Part shown: positions 10,652-23,400 of the stretch, in pieces
Layout: each line of letters opens with the position of its first letter
How positions within the stretch are numbered: the stretch's first letter is position 1
Origin: Larix kaempferi
Taxonomy: Eukaryota; Streptophyta; Pinopsida; Pinales; Pinaceae
DNA length: 64,000 nucleotides
NCBI GenBank assembly: GCA_027924585.1
Contig: BSBM01000426.1
Span: 1,325,001 to 1,389,000 of the forward strand
Direction of reading: 5' to 3'
Program-made: the position numbers and the translations under genes
The notes under the pieces: model-generated
What the model saw: the letters and a program-made list of their open reading frames with translations, nothing else
What the model was told of the DNA's origin: nothing
Databases searched by the model: none

Positions 10652-11460
10652 TTGGATGGTGGTATTCCAAAGGAGGCATGGACAGGTAAAAAGGTAAACT
10701 ACTCATTTTTTAGAACGTTTGGTCGTGAAGCATTTGTCCATATTGATAAAGATAATAGAACAAAGCTTGAAGCTAAATCCAAGAAATGTAACTTTAATGG
10801 ATATGGAGTTGATGATTTTGGTTATCGCTTATGTGATTACGAAAATAACAAAATCATTAGGAGTAGAGATGTGATATTCAATGAAAAGGTCATGTATAAA
10901 GATCAGTTGCAGGGAAAGAAACAGGAAAAGGAAAACATAGAGTACACAGTACTTGATGAAATTCAAGAAAATGAAGTTCCAAAGGTGCCAGAAAATCAAG
11001 AACATGAGCAAGTATCTGAAACTCCTGCAACTGCAGGAAGATCTACTAGGTTAAGTAGACTCCTTGAACGATACTCTTCTTCAATCTATTATTTATTGAT
11101 GATTGATGCTAGTGAACCAGAGTGTTATGAAGAAGCAATGTAGGTGGAAACTAGAAAGAAGTGCGAGCAAGGCATAAATGAGGAGATGGACTCATTGGTA
11201 GGAAACCAAACTTGGGATTTGGTTCATTTGCCTGCTGGTAGAGCATTGCAGAACAAATGGATTTACAGGTTGAAGGAAGAAGAAGGAGGTAAGAAGTAGT
11301 ACAAAGCGAGACTTGTCGTTAAGGGGTTTGCACAGAAGAAAGGTATAGATTTTGATGAAATATTTTCTCCTGTTGTTAAGATGACTTCAATTAGGACTAT
11401 CTTAAGTCTAGTGGTGGTAGAAGATTTGCATCTTGAACAGTTAGATGTAAAAAACAACCT
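10652..11460 (+). pseudogene. Copia integrase C-terminus and start of reverse transcriptase
   Basis: This frame starts ALDGGIPKEAWTGK and runs through the variable linker to the RT N-terminus (NKWIYRLK, YKARLVVKGFAQKKGIDF, PVVKMTSIRTIL). TAG stops interrupt it at 11141-11143 and about 11297. The first is at a position that is Gln in relatives. At 11449-11454 a run of six A, one more than the frame needs, shifts the frame just before the LHGDLEEEIYMQQ block. Confidence 0.8.
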
Positions 11461-11909
11461 TTCTCCACGGGGATTTGGAGGAAGAGATATATATGCAGCA
11501 GCGACAAGGGTATGAGGTCAAAGGTAAGGAGAACTTGGTATGTAGGTTGAAAAAGAGTTTGTATGGCTTGAAGAAAGCTCTAAGGCAGTGGTATTTAAAA
11601 TTTGACAGGTTTATGACAGAACAAGGTTATAGTAGATGTCATTCTGACCACTGTGTTTATTTCAAGAAGCTAGACAATGAAAGATATATTATCTTGTTAT
11701 TGTATTTGGATGACATGCTTGTTGTAGGGTCTAATATGCAAGATATAAATGTACTCAAAAGGAAGCTATCTAATTCATTTGCGTTGAAGGATTTGGGTGC
11801 TGCAAAGCAAATCCTTAGTATGAGAATAACGAGAGACAGGAAAAATCGCAAATTGACATTGTCTCAGAGTGAGTACATACAAAAGGTGTTGGAGAGGTTC
11901 AGAATGTAG
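11461..11909 (+). pseudogene. Copia reverse transcriptase, catalytic part
   Basis: EEEIYMQQRQGY, VCRLKKSLYGLKKALRQWY and YLDDMLVVG, the catalytic Asp pair, identify RT. The canonical LYGLKQAPRQWY has two substitutions. It ends at TAG 11907-11909, again in place of a usual Gln codon. Confidence 0.85.
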
Positions 11910-12660
11910 AATGCAAAACCAGTAAGTACACCTTTGGCCATCCATTTCAATCTAAGTAAGGAAATGTGTCCCAAGACACAGGAAGAGACAGATTACATGT
12001 CCAAGATTCCCTATCAATGAGCAGTTGGCAACTTGATGTATGCCATGGTGTGCATAAGACCAGATATTGCACAAGCAGTGGGAGTTGTGAGCAGATATAT
12101 GAACAATCCAGGTAAAGAACATTGGAAGACAGTACAGTGGATTCTCGGGTATTTGAGAGGTACGACCACTCAGGCATTATGTTTTGTAGGTTCAGACACT
12201 GGTCTACAGGGATATGTTGATGCAGATATGGCAGGTGATAAGGATAGCAGGAGGAGCACCACAGGGTATGTGTTTACTATAGGTGGAACAACAGTAAGTT
12301 GGATTTTGAAACTGCAAAAGGTTGTTGCACTTTCAACAACGGAAGCAGAGTATGTTGCTGTTACAGAGGCTAATAAAGAGATGATTTCGCTGCAGAGGTT
12401 TATGGAGGAATTGGGTAAGAATAAGAAGGATAGCAGGTTGTAAAGTGACAACCAAAGTGCCATTCATCTTGCAAAGAACTCAGCATTCCATTCCAGGACT
12501 AAACATATAAAGCTCAAGTACCATTTCATACGCTTTGTTCTGGAAGATGAACTATTGAAGTTGGAAAAGATACATACTAGCCAGAATCATGTAGACATGT
12601 TTACAAAGGTAGTGACTAAAGAGAAATTGAGTTCCTACTCGGTTTCAGTTAGCCTTCTAG
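11910..12660 (+). pseudogene. Copia RT C-terminus and RNase H
   Basis: In the same frame as the preceding RT piece, after its TAG, AKPVSTPLA is followed by a TGA at about 12018. The long piece 12033-12443 then has RPDIAQAVGVVSRYMNNPG, the RNase H motifs GYVDADMAGD and STTGYVF, and LSTTEAEYVAV. TAA at 12441 interrupts it. DNQSAIHLAKN, RTKHIKLKYHFIR and VDMFTK follow in frame to about 12660. All expected RNase H blocks can be seen. Confidence 0.85.
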
Positions 12661-12740
12661 CGTGAAGGTGAAGATGATAAATTTTCCAAGTCCAAGGTCC
12701 AGCAAGTGCAGCAGTGGTGGAGTTGTTGTGATCAGTCTCC

Positions 12741-12751
12741 AAGTGGGAGAT
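12741..12751 (+). other. Polypurine tract
   Basis: AAGTGGGAGAT immediately precedes the 3' LTR (12752). It is where plus-strand DNA synthesis would be primed. Confidence 0.65.
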
Positions 12752-13267
12752 TGTTGGTTGTGGAGCTTGATCTCCAGATTTAGAGATATTATTATTCAGT
12801 CGTGCTTGTACCTCAGCTTTATATGATATGTAAAAAGGACTGTACACTCACCCTAACGGGGGGGCAGGGGGGGGGGGGGGGGCAAAGTCCCCAAATAAAA
12901 ATTTTGGGGTTGTTTTACGGGTCCATGGTTTTGGGTAACCCCTGGTATTTTTCCATTGTATCTCCCTTATAAAAGAAAGACATTGTAACAGGGCTAGGGT
13001 TGATGTATTAGGTTTTATGCATTGTAAAGATCTTTGAGATCAGAAGAGAGACTATGAGACAGTGAAGAGGAAGTGCAGCGGTTGTGCTGCAGGTTGTATC
13101 CCTTCACTTTGCTGAATGAAATAATAATAAGGACTGGCAACTTCAGTGTGGACGTAGCCTAAGTTGGGTGAACCACGATATATCTGTGTCTCTCTTGTAA
13201 TGTGTATGTGTGATTATATTTGCATTTATGTTTACTGTTATTGCTCTACGATCCTGTTTTTCTAACA
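12752..13267 (+). repeat. Copia 3' LTR
   Basis: 516 bp, starts TGTTGGTTGTGGAGC and ends TTTTTCTAACA. A promoter-like TATAAAAG is at about 12968. A U5 motif (GTGGACGTAGCC...GGGTGAACCACG) is at about 13149-13180. It also contains a run of 7 G, CA, and 16 G at 12858-12882, an unusual G tract that could fold as a quadruplex or be a base-calling artefact. Confidence 0.8.
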
Positions 13268-13598
13268 ATTTGTGTTTAAGATTAATTTCAATATCTTAAA
13301 TTTCATTCCTGGTATATAAGTTCTTCTTGCCGCACTAAAGCTTCCCAAGTTCTTTCAAATTATGTCATATTTCTAGCTGTATTAATTGCCAAGTTGAACA
13401 ACTGAGATGAAATTGAAATCTGATTTCCTAGATTATTTGGAAAATATAGTTGTGTTTGTCTTGGTAGCATCATCTACTTTCTGGTCTACTATCTAATGTG
13501 CAGAAAGAGAAAGTATTTATAATTTTTACTTTTCGTGATAGTTTCTATGGATAAGCCCAGTAGGCCACAAAGTGTTGCAACTCTACTCTGATATCATT
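13268..13598 (-). mobile_element. Gypsy leader and start of gag
   Basis: Beyond the copia insertion, the minus strand again shows gypsy-like sequence, including a short FERTWEALVRQEEL-type stretch at about 13318-13360. It ends with a primer-site-like TGATATCAGAGTAGAG (minus strand, plus-strand 13581-13596), two differences from TGGTATCAGAGC over its first 12 bases. This marks the 5' end of the minus-strand gypsy interior. Confidence 0.55.
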
Positions 13599-14012
13599 TG
13601 TAGCATCACTAAATCCCAAATGATTTTTCTCTAAATTATCCAGTCGTCATTATAATCATAACATAATGAGACATATGTATCTAAGGCCCTAATATGCCAT
13701 CTCTTAACTTCTTGATAATCTTGGAGAGGTTGTCATTTGTCAATTAAAAGTGTATTGAAGTCAACTATTTGAGTTGATGTTTAATCCTTGGTGTGACATA
13801 TAAGATGGTTTAGCTTACTTATTAACCATAGCAAGAGAGGCATTACTTCTCATGCTATCTATCACATAATTGGATGCGTTTATTTTATAAAAACATCATT
13901 TTCATGTTTTCCTTATTGGTTCGCGACATAGATTATTTAGTGATTTATTTACAAAACTTAATCACAATAACATTATTATTAAGGCTAACTTCCACATTAT
14001 TCCAAACAACGA

Positions 14013-14197
14013 TTTTAATACATTTTAGAATAAAAAACTTATAGCCTTTTATCAGTCCTACACAAAAATACGAACACTATATTTATCATAACATTCTTAT
14101 TGTTATTTTAATACATTTTAGAATATAAAACTTATAGCCTTTTATCAGTCCTACACAAAAATACAAACACTATATTTATCATAACATTCTTATTGTT
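14013..14197. repeat. Tandem duplication, 93 bp x 2
   Basis: 14013-14105 and 14106-14197 both run TTTTAATACATTTTAGAATA... to ACATTCTTATTGTT with very few differences. Confidence 0.9.
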
Positions 14198-14600
14198 TTA
14201 AGTATGTAGACGGTTTTTTCTTATCATGTCTAAACACCATTATTATAGGCAAAACCAACACTATTAGAACAACCTGAAGGCATGTACATGTTTATGCCCA
14301 CTTAATGTTTAAGCTATGGACTTACAGCCTAGCCTGGTCGAGTCCTTAATATTTATGCGAATTATGATACTGAAAACATGAAGGGGTTCTAGCACGATAG
14401 GTCTAACATTGAGACCCATGATGATATGTATAGGCCTCAATTAGCGCCCTCATAATTGGTGAATGCATATTTTATGTTGTAGCTTGTGATGTATATAAAG
14501 GAGTCAGTGCACATATCCCTTTAGCCTATTCGGCCTTAAAATATACGTCTATGAATATCAATGCTTATAATTTGTATTTTTTTTATGGTTAAATAATGTT

Positions 14601-14770
14601 ATTATCCTATAGGAGATTCGACCCTTGGTCAATCTGCATAATAGTTTACTTGTCTTTATCGTAAAAATAAAAAGGCCTATACGAATTATCCTATAGGAGA
14701 TTCGACCCTTGGTCAATTTGGATAATAGTTTACTTGTCTTTATCGTAAAAATAAAAAAAGGCCTGTAGGG
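14601..14770. repeat. Tandem duplication, 84 bp x 2
   Basis: ATTATCCTATAGGAGATTCG starts at 14601 and again at 14685. Both copies run to an A-rich tract followed by GGCCT. Confidence 0.9.
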
Positions 14771-15440
14771 TTATCCCTATGGCCATATTGAAATGAATAT
14801 TTTATTTATATATATTAGTAAGTCTTGTTAATGGTCTCAATCCTAATGGCATTAATCCTATAGAGGCGTTTCGACCTTACCTATAATGTTGACAATGAGA
14901 AATGTATATTCATCATATTAAAAGATAGATAATAATAGCTGCTCGGCAATAGTTTCAAAAGCCATATAAATAGTTGAGCCAATAAATAGTTGTGAAGCTT
15001 ATTTATATATGTTTGTTATTAATAGTAAGTTTTCCCGTTTACGGGATTTGACCTATGGTTGATACTCTTAAACAATGTTTGAACTTGTTTAATAAGAGGA
15101 ATAATAATAAATTTTATTAATTGGTCACTACTTATTACTTGGTAGGAGTAGTTTACACAACATGTTGATTTTGTCTCTATTTATTTTTCGATATTATTTG
15201 TTTATAGTTATATAATATAGATAGATACAAAATATTATTATGTTCTCGAAGGGGAACATATATATATCGTCAACGTCCTATTAATTTGGTTTAGAGACTA
15301 CAAATTTTTACATTTTGTAAGGTTTAAACAATGTATTCAATGTTATATATTAAATAAAATTACAAAAAAACATTTATTTCAATAGTGATTGGCTGTAATT
15401 TGCTGACGTTTGCCTTGTATTTCCCATCCCAAGAGGGGGC

Positions 15441-18285
15441 GGCGGGCAATCGTAGGCCTGGACTGGAGTGTCTGACTTACAGATTAAATGCTTCACAGGA
15501 AAATTTTAACACGTAGACTATCATTCACGCAGTCCATAAAAGAATATTGGTACTCTTCCTTGGCGTCTCGAGTGAAGTTGGCGAGTGCTGCCAATCATAA
15601 ATGCATCCATCGAGTGAAGCTGGCGAGTGCTGCCGATCATAAATGCATCCATGGGGTGGAGCTGGTGAGTGCTACTCCCACATGGAGGTGGCCTGCAGTT
15701 GACAGTCGGGCATGCTACGCTAGCCCTGTTGAAATGTCGGAGGGAAGGTTTTGGCTGTAGCAGGGCAAAAGAGATATCTTTTCAGGGATCTGGTAGCTAG
15801 CACCATAGAGATTTCCGCCGATAAAATCATGTTGTTTTAGAGGTTGTATGCATAAATGCCCCCTACCTTGTCTCGAATATCCGAGGATTTTGATGGTTGC
15901 TCGACAACGATCCACAAAGATTTCGAATTAAACATAATTTTGGTTAATGGAAAAACAGCCCGAGCGTTTCAGTAAATGCTGGAGGAAAATGGATGTTAGC
16001 TGTACCCTATAGGTTACTTGATTAAGCTGCCAAAGTAAATACGTGTGAACAGACACAGTTGCAGGGGTCAGTTGAGCTCACCGCCATATCCATATTATCG
16101 GGATGTGGATGATTATCTCGAAACTCTCAGTACTGGATTATCTTGAAACCTTTCACACGAAGAGCGATACAGTGTGATTCTGCCTCGTGGCACACCTTCA
16201 GGGTTTTTTCCTTTGTTCTCCTTGTTCTGTGAGGTGCATTGACGCTCAAAGTTGGATTCAACAAATTTCTTGTGCAGGCCGCCATAACCATTCCCTAGGT
16301 CCATTGATTTTTCACTAAATTACGCTTGAGGTTAGCAGGGAATATTAAACCAACAATTAACTCTCTGCATTTTTCAAATTTCAATGGTTTTGCATTTAAT
16401 CACGGTCTATTTATGAGATTGGTGCCTTCCGTTGTTGAAAGCTTATTATGGTTTTCAAGTTCCAGATCTCGATTGCTGGTTGCATGTGCATGTGTATTAC
16501 AGCGAAATTGCGGCATTGGTGGGGAAGAGGGTTTCAGCGACGAGGGTTTGCAGGTAAGAGTGCATTCACTGCTTTGAAACCCTTGGTTTAGGATTGCCAT
16601 CTTTTGCTACAATGGCGGGGTCATAGTGTCTCTGTCATTTTTCTCTGTATCAGTGTATTTATTTTTCTACATGTGTTCAACCCGGAAAGAAATGAATGTT
16701 ATGGTTCTTTTTAATCTTTGTATAAATTACAAGTTATTGGGGTTTATTTGTAAGATGGTTAGCACTTGTGGAATTTATTTCGTGGCCATTATCTCTTTAT
16801 AGGCCCTTGGCTTATCGACCGAGAAGGCGATAAATACGAACGTATTTCTCTTGGTTTCAGACATAACGCTCTGTGGTTCCAACAATCACCAGCATTCTTC
16901 TGGTATGTTGCCGATTGCTCTTCATTTTGTTCAATTACCTTTTCTTAATGTTGTCTCTGTTCTCCTTTCTGGTTTCCTCTTTTGCCCTTTGGTGCGATCT
17001 TCGTAGAGAACTTTTCATGTCAAATGTTGTATTATATATCTCGGTATTTGCTTAAATTTTTATTTGCAAAGCTTTTAATAGCATGAATTTGTTTCGATAT
17101 TTACCAGATATCCCAGTATTGGATTTTTTTATAATGTTATAAGCTTTAATGTGGTGAATTTGTTTGCATATTTCCCAGTTATACTCATATTCGTTTAAAT
17201 TTTTATGTCATGATCTTTAATATATTGATTGTTTCCATGTTTCGTGGAATTAGAATTTATTACCATGGTAAACATTTGGTGCTTAATTTGTTAATTATTT
17301 TCATTATTTTGATTTTGATTTTTGTTAAATTGTATTGATCTTTTCTCAAACCTTTATTTGATTACGTTGGATGGAATTCCGTGGATATTCGTTTAAAATG
17401 GCTAATTTCCCTGTATTTTGGAGAATATATTTTGGATCTTTTCTGATGGCAAAACAATGTTAATTTCAACACCAGATTCATAAAATTCAGCTTACTGGAG
17501 GTTGTCCTTTGTTTTCTTTTATACAATATTTAGGTTTAAGGTATTTCTTCTTTTTCGATTTCATTCCCATGGTTTTTTAGGTTAATATAGCCAAAATTTA
17601 TACAGTTTTGTCTGCTAACATATTTTCTACAATAATTTTTTCTCAAATTTATGTCGCTTTCCTCTGTAGTAGCTCATTGCATTTGTGGTTCGTCCGCGTA
17701 AAATTTGCCTAATTTTTTCTGGAATTAACTGTCATCATTTCATTTTTAATATATTTTAGGTTACCATTGCCGAAATCGAGGAGTATTTTAATTAATTTTT
17801 TTGGATTTTGACTGCTAACAATTTTTATCCGATCATTCTTTAGAAATTTTGGCTCGCTGCCTTTCAACATCACTGTAGTTCATCTGCCTAAGATTTGCCT
17901 AATTTTGCTATTATCACTCCATTTTAGTATAAAGACGCTTTGATCTTTGGCAGACGTATGTTATTTCTTAAAATAACAATTTTTTTGCCACGTGTTTAAC
18001 ACGATCTTTATTACTGATTTATTTTCAGTAAACTCGATTATGTAAATAATACATGGTAAAGTTATAACGATCTGGTTCTTTGAGTTTAAAGTAGAACGAC
18101 TTTGTTTTCTATTACCTTTTGTATGTGAACCGGTTTGCTAGGTAAAAATATACATTATTGTGATTGGCTTCTTCTGATCAGAGTATGTTCTTTTATACTC
18201 TACTTTACCCTATTTTTTTGTTTGGATTGGACTCGTTGTGGTTATGCTTTAAAATAAGATGAGTCTTTTACTAATTGGGTTTGCT
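15441..18285. other. Non-repeat segment, perhaps 5' exon and long introns of a lost gene
   Basis: GC content is higher at 15440-16600 than around it. At 16553 an AG|GTAAGAG donor-like site follows an open stretch (16326-16577), and 16930-18200 is T-rich like plant introns. TTTCAG at about 16859 and CTG|GTATGTT at about 16902 could bound a small exon. No product is recognisable in any frame, so I make no gene call. Open frames at 15488-15760 plus and 16113-16304 minus are unidentified. The first is largely a 42-bp repeat. Confidence 0.25.
15569..15675. repeat. 42-bp tandem repeat, about 2.5 copies
   Basis: CGAGTGAAGTTGGCGAGTGC starts the unit at 15569, with close copies at 15611 and, partial, at 15653. 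The period is 14 codons, so the overlapping frame reads a repeated VKLASAA..HKCIH unit. Confidence 0.9.
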
Positions 18286-18445
18286 ATCAATGATTTTATT
18301 GAAACTCTGGCTACAAAGCCATAACAAAATACAAAGAAAACAACACAAAGTCAACTCTAACTTCTGGAAGAAGTTAGCCAAACTAGTTCAGAAAGTGTTG
18401 ATCAACAAAAGGCCAGAAGGCTTCTCCGGCCCCAATAGATAAACA
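18286..18445 (-). mobile_element. Possible LINE 3' end
   Basis: On the minus strand the segment ends TATGGCTTTGTAGCCAGAGT then TTCAATAAAATCA, the type of tail common at the 3' end of plant LINE elements (a short stem around GGCT...AGCC followed by an AATAAA-like sequence). No ORF2 is visible beside it, so at most a 5'-truncated copy remains. Confidence 0.4.
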
Positions 18446-18478
18446 ACAGTTTTTTTTCTCTTGATACTGGTCTATTTT

Positions 18479-18709
18479 AACAAAAAGGCATAAAAGGCGC
18501 TCATTCACAAATCTGAGCACTCATTTATGAATTTTGGGCACTTTTAGAGTAATTCCAGACCCTAAAACAACAGTAAAACCCTCACTGTTGAAGTCCTAGG
18601 TCAACATTGGATCTCGCTAAATCATTTGTAAGGGCCAAATGCCAATCTGCATTTTTGTCCCTGTTGCATCCTTCATTTATCATATTTATCACCTCTGGAT
18701 CAATCTAAG
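18479..18709 (+). repeat. 231-bp dispersed repeat, copy 1
   Basis: From ACAAAAAGGCATAAAAGGCG to CACCTCTGGATCAATCTAAG this is, in reverse complement, nearly the same as 26011-26242. There is no coding content. Confidence 0.9.
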
Positions 18710-20974
18710 GAGAGAATTATTCATCTCCCAACATTCTCAAAAGGCATATTGATTTGCCTCTTTGTCTCGACTTCTCTTATTTTCTTCTTTGTCATTTTCC
18801 CTCTTTTCTCTCTGAATTTTCTTTGTTTTCCCTCATGGATTTTATTCACCAGTTAGTTCTTTAATTTGATGAGAGTGATTTATGTATATATCAAACACAC
18901 TACTGCCCAAGTAATTTATTTATTTCTAGTTACTACCATGGCAACTTGACATTACTACCCAGATAAGCTATCCATATGTACTGACTATCATGACAATTCA
19001 ACATTACTACCCAAATAAACTGTCGAGACTCCATGTGAACTTACCATCATAACTATTTCTTCTATTCCCATTCTTATTTCTTCATTTGATGTTTCATGCT
19101 TTAGTGGCCTTGTGAATAATCTGTTTCTGTCTGCATCCTCGAAAGAAGATGGGACTTCTCAAACAGAAAACACTATTTTAATAAACTTCCTGTTCTTGAG
19201 ACTCACTGCTATTGTTCTCGAATTATCATACTTGAAGATAATTGCATTTCTATTAAATATGAGGTTGGTCTGAACATTGTTTAGAAAATTTCTTTAACAA
19301 ACTTACAATTTCAAAAGACAGACATCCACATGAATATGCAGTAGAATTTCTATATTTTGACTGGCAACTTGGAATAGAAACGCTATAAATATGTTAAGAA
19401 AATGTGTTATAATACATTAGAAACAGCCTCCAAGGAGCACAACATATTGCAAGTAGGCATAGATCTAAGGAAGCACTGCAATTTTAATAGAGGTGAAATA
19501 GAAAATAATTGCAGATGCTGGAGGAAAAGTGAATTTTTCTTTTGTCTTCAATGCCTAACTTATTTAGGAGAATCCACAATTTGCAATTAAAAGGCATATA
19601 ACCATTCAAGAATTGAAAATGAAAATGGATAGAAATATTGATCTACAAAACAAAAATAAAAATACAATTATATTTACTGAGCTACCCCAACTAAGAAGAA
19701 AATGAATTTGCAACACAAACCAAGTAGGGGGCCTGCTTACTATATTGTGTTACAAAAGAAACTACCAGAATACTGAGTAATCATGTGCAAGCTATAGAAC
19801 ATCGGTCTTTTTATATTATGGAAATAAAGCTTAGAAATCTACAAATGTATAATCATAAGTTCAATTCATCTTCTCCTCATGTCCCTACATACCTATCCTC
19901 CTAAATTATATAGATTACAATCTATGTGGAAGAGAGATTCAAGAAATGTGTGCAATCCCTTATCATTTGGATCTGAACCATAATACAACTAATCATTTAT
20001 TTTTCTTGAACAAAAGATAGGTGTCTTGTTGCTAAAATAGTCCAATAGACAAAATGAATGCTAACAAGATAGCATCGAATCCCCTGTTTTGGTGTTTTGG
20101 ACATGGAAGTGATTCTCAATGCCTCAATACTAATTACAGTCCAAAGGATAAACAATTTTGCTATTAAAAATATTTAATTGGAGGAGAATAGTAAATTTCC
20201 ATGATCTATGCAATTATTCCCAAATCTAAATAAACATGTTGGAGATGATTGGAGCGCATATGTGTCTCAGCACTAAATATAATCAAGGGTTGAGTGATTT
20301 GTCATTACAATTGTTTGATAGATAAAAATAATAGAATCTCTCACGATAATTCCATCATATGAAATATATGCAATTATCCCCTATTATCAAACTCAGATAG
20401 ATGTGTTGGCACACACAGGTGTCTTGTAGGTTGGAAAACACACAGGTGTCTTGCAGTCTAGAAGTTGGTTCTACCATGAGTTCCATGCATGATTGCTTAA
20501 TCTAATTTGCACTGGAATTCCTTTATTTTGGCATTGACTAGAACGTTGACCACAACCTGGAGCTGGTTGTGTCTAACCTGGGTTTGATATAAGCAACATG
20601 AAACCATATCACACCACTTGGGAACAAAACCATGTGCTCGATTTTGTCCTCACTATGCGCAATCATGTGAATCACCAAGGCACTACTGGAATTGCAATCG
20701 CTACCGAAACTCTGGAAATGACAATTTGCTACAAGAATTTATAAAAAAATGCATTTCAATTCTAAATTCATTAGAAATAAGAAATTCTATAATATATAAT
20801 GACAATAATTTTCCTTTGGAAGAATAGGTGTCAAAATCATGGAAAATTTAGTGACGAGAATGGTAAAATAGTAAATATGGAGGAATAAAGAGGCAAAAGG
20901 ATGTATGGAAATATGTCAAACACATGTTAAAACTAGAACCTAACATCTCCCCAGGCTGAGGATGGTGCAGGTCT
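18710..20974. other. No gene seen
   Basis: AT-rich DNA with short open frames only (19402-19590, 20618-20827), neither recognisable. A diverged direct repeat with the core ACATTACTACCCA at about 18900-19020 is the only structure I see. Confidence 0.5.
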
Positions 20975-21188
20975 CTTTTATGAGAGTACAATTGATATAT
21001 AATACTTTTTGTATTCCCCCACACTTTAGTTATGGCATATTCTCAGACATTTTTTATTTGGTCATATGATAGATTTCATGTTCTTTTATGAGAGTACAAT
21101 TGATATATAATACTTTGTATTTCCCCACACTTTAGTTATGGCATATTCTCAGACATTTTTTATTTGGTCATATGATAGATTTCATGTT
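20975..21188. repeat. Tandem duplication, 108 bp x 2
   Basis: CTTTTATGAGAGTACAATTG starts at 20975 and at 21083. The second copy lacks a base or two (CTTTTTG against CTTTG) and ends GATAGATTTCATGTT. Confidence 0.9.
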
Positions 21189-22895
21189 GAGTGATGTATG
21201 TGTGGTTACATTTAAGGAGAATATCTACATTCAATGTAACATTTTTCCTGTATTTGGAATCTATGCCATACTTATCAGTTTGTCAAATAACATTTTTTTT
21301 CCTAGTCAAGTTTCTTGAAATATGGAAGCATGCTATTGGTAGTGAGGGAGATCAGTTTTCAAATTGTGGAATAGGAAAAACAAGTAGGAGAAAACTAATG
21401 ATGATAATGGTCAGGAAAAGGCATATCTTTTTATTTCTGGAAATCATACATCGAGGGTATCAAATCGAAGCAATACGATGTTATCTACAAATAATGGATG
21501 TGAATGGCATGGAAAAACCATCATGTAATCATGGGAATGGTGGCTTATAAGTGGAAAATGTGGCGGTTACATGGTGGATAAGCTAATATGGTGTGAAAGG
21601 ATCATGGATTGAAAATAGTGGAAGGTATGAATGGTGGTGTAATGATTGCCAATATATATAAATTTCCATATTTAAAATGATTAAACAAATTGAAATAATG
21701 TTTTTAATTTTGTTTACCTGTTACTACTAAAAACTTTGAATGTTGAATATGTTCATGCTGAATGGAAGAGATGGTTTTTTTTTTGGATTTTTTTGTTGTG
21801 TTGTTTCTTGGAACGTGAATACTTGTGCTTCTGGAGAGTTAACATGAACTATGAACCAAACTTGAAATGTTGAAACAGTGGTGCAAAGATATTTGTTGAT
21901 ACTTGAAATCTGATATGTACTACGGGAAATCTGATCATCGCTACCCCAAATTAATGATCCCTTTTTTATTTTTGAACTAGGTTGTTGAACTAAACTCTAA
22001 AGAGAAAGAACTTGAATTCATTGAACTGCTGCAAGAAGTAATTGTTGTGGGAAAGGTGAACTGTTGATCTGATGAACAAACAAGGATGGATACCTTTAAG
22101 CTATGTAACACAATAATCTACTGCAAAGATGAAACAAATATTGTTGCAACTTTACACGGACTTTCGCATTTTGACAGTAGCTTCTTTGCTCATTTCAATA
22201 GTCAATATACATTTTTTATTTTAAAAATTCTTAAAATTATTCAATTGTTGTATATAGTATGAAACCATAAATTCTTCAACTTCTTCCAACCTCATGGTAC
22301 AATCCTTTTTGTGTGAATGAATGTGTTGAAGTCGAACATGGGAAAAAATCATTGGATTATAAACCATTGATGCATGTCGTTAACCAACGTGAGACAACTC
22401 ACCTTTGATGACAATGAGTGTCAAGGTACCATAGCACACTCTGACAGGTATGAATGGATGTGTTGAATTCAAGTCACCTACATAGTCTAAAAATCAGGGG
22501 ACATTGATGCACTCCCATTCTCATCAGTGAGAAAACCTTCCATTGATGAATGCAAGCCCAAAACTTCTATAAATTTCTCTAATAATGAACCTAGATAATA
22601 TGTTGAATTCGATGGGAAAATATGTGTTAGAGGGAGGGCCTTAAGGAATCCCACATCATCTAACACGAGCATCGAACATAAATAATTTGAAAGACCATAA
22701 TTTAAATAATCAACATCATCATGTAGAACTATATTTGTGAATTGTTCCCCTTAGTAACCTGATTTTCAAGCAAAATCTCTGGTCCAATTGCACCAGTAAC
22801 ATGGTTTTCACAACTACACTTATTTTTATCTTTACTATTTTTTTTTAATTTTTTTTTCTTCACTACCCTACTCTACTTGAAAAAGAGGATCTCTT
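21189..22895. other. No gene seen
   Basis: A 119-codon plus frame (21191-21550) has no recognisable motif. Around 21980-22060 a short stretch could encode a Lys/Glu-rich helix (VVELNSKEKELEFIELLQE) after an AG, like a lone exon. It is too short to name. Confidence 0.35.
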
Positions 22896-23400
22896 TCAAG
22901 TGTAGGAATATTGCCAATGGATCCATGTGCATAACGGGATTACAAATGTATGCATATTCAAATTTGAAAAATATGTTGTGATAAATAGCAAAATATGAGG
23001 AACCAATTGCTCTAATTGATTTGGTGTCAAGAAATGTTGGAGAATGGAGTCATATTTTGGCTTGATGATTGTTTGGAACCAAAGTTCGATGTAGTCATTA
23101 TCCCCTTGGTTTTCTTGTTCATTAGTCTTGGCTTGCATGTCCTCCTTTGTCGTAACCTGTATATCTTTGGAGATTTGGCTCTTGCACAAAGGATCCAAAC
23201 ACAAATTTGCAAGATATTCTTCAATCTCAGGTCCCAACATCTGCTCTCCACCGAATGTTCACCATGGCTCTTTGACTTCCTCTACAAATTGACAAGGATG
23301 ATCAAAGAAAGCTTCTAGATCTTGTTGTAGATATAGATCTTGGAACTTTTTCTCTTTTTCACTTCCCGAGATGCAAATCTGTCTCTAGTTATAGCTCTAA
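22896..23400 (-). pseudogene. Unidentified coding-like remnant
   Basis: The open frame 22896-23240 (114 codons) continues upstream past one TAG or TGA-type stop, with coding-like sequence to about 23400 (FQDLYLQQDLEAFFDHPCQF, then FGGEQMLGPEIEEYLANLC). The acidic composition and continuity through an interrupting stop suggest a decayed gene or retroelement gag. I do not recognise the family. Downstream minus-strand frames at 22487-22672 could belong to it. Confidence 0.3.

Larger units (their letters stand above)
8652..13267 (+). mobile_element. Tnt1-like Ty1/copia retrotransposon, decayed, 5' LTR mostly lost
   Basis: The order gag, protease, integrase, RT, RNase H on the plus strand is copia order, and the protein motifs resemble the Tnt1 group. 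The 3' LTR is 516 bp (12752-13267). Only about 60 bp of the 5' LTR can be matched (8652-8711), so a deletion removed the rest together with the left junction. Primer site at 8714. It lies inside the gag of the minus-strand gypsy element. Gypsy sequence resumes at 13268. Confidence 0.85.
13599..15440 (-). repeat. Probable gypsy 5' LTR, outer end not fixed
   Basis: Next to the minus-strand primer site at 13581-13596, the plus strand starts TGTAGCATCAC, which is the CA end of a minus-strand LTR. The other end cannot be set because the partner LTR is outside the window. The region is AT-rich, has no coding signal and holds two tandem duplications (14013 and 14601). About 15440 is only a guess for the end, where base composition changes. 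Confidence 0.35.

Noticed and set aside
16326-17055. Plus-strand open frames as a host gene
   Set aside because: Splice-like sites exist, but no recognisable protein and no consistent frame, so only a low-confidence region entry was kept.
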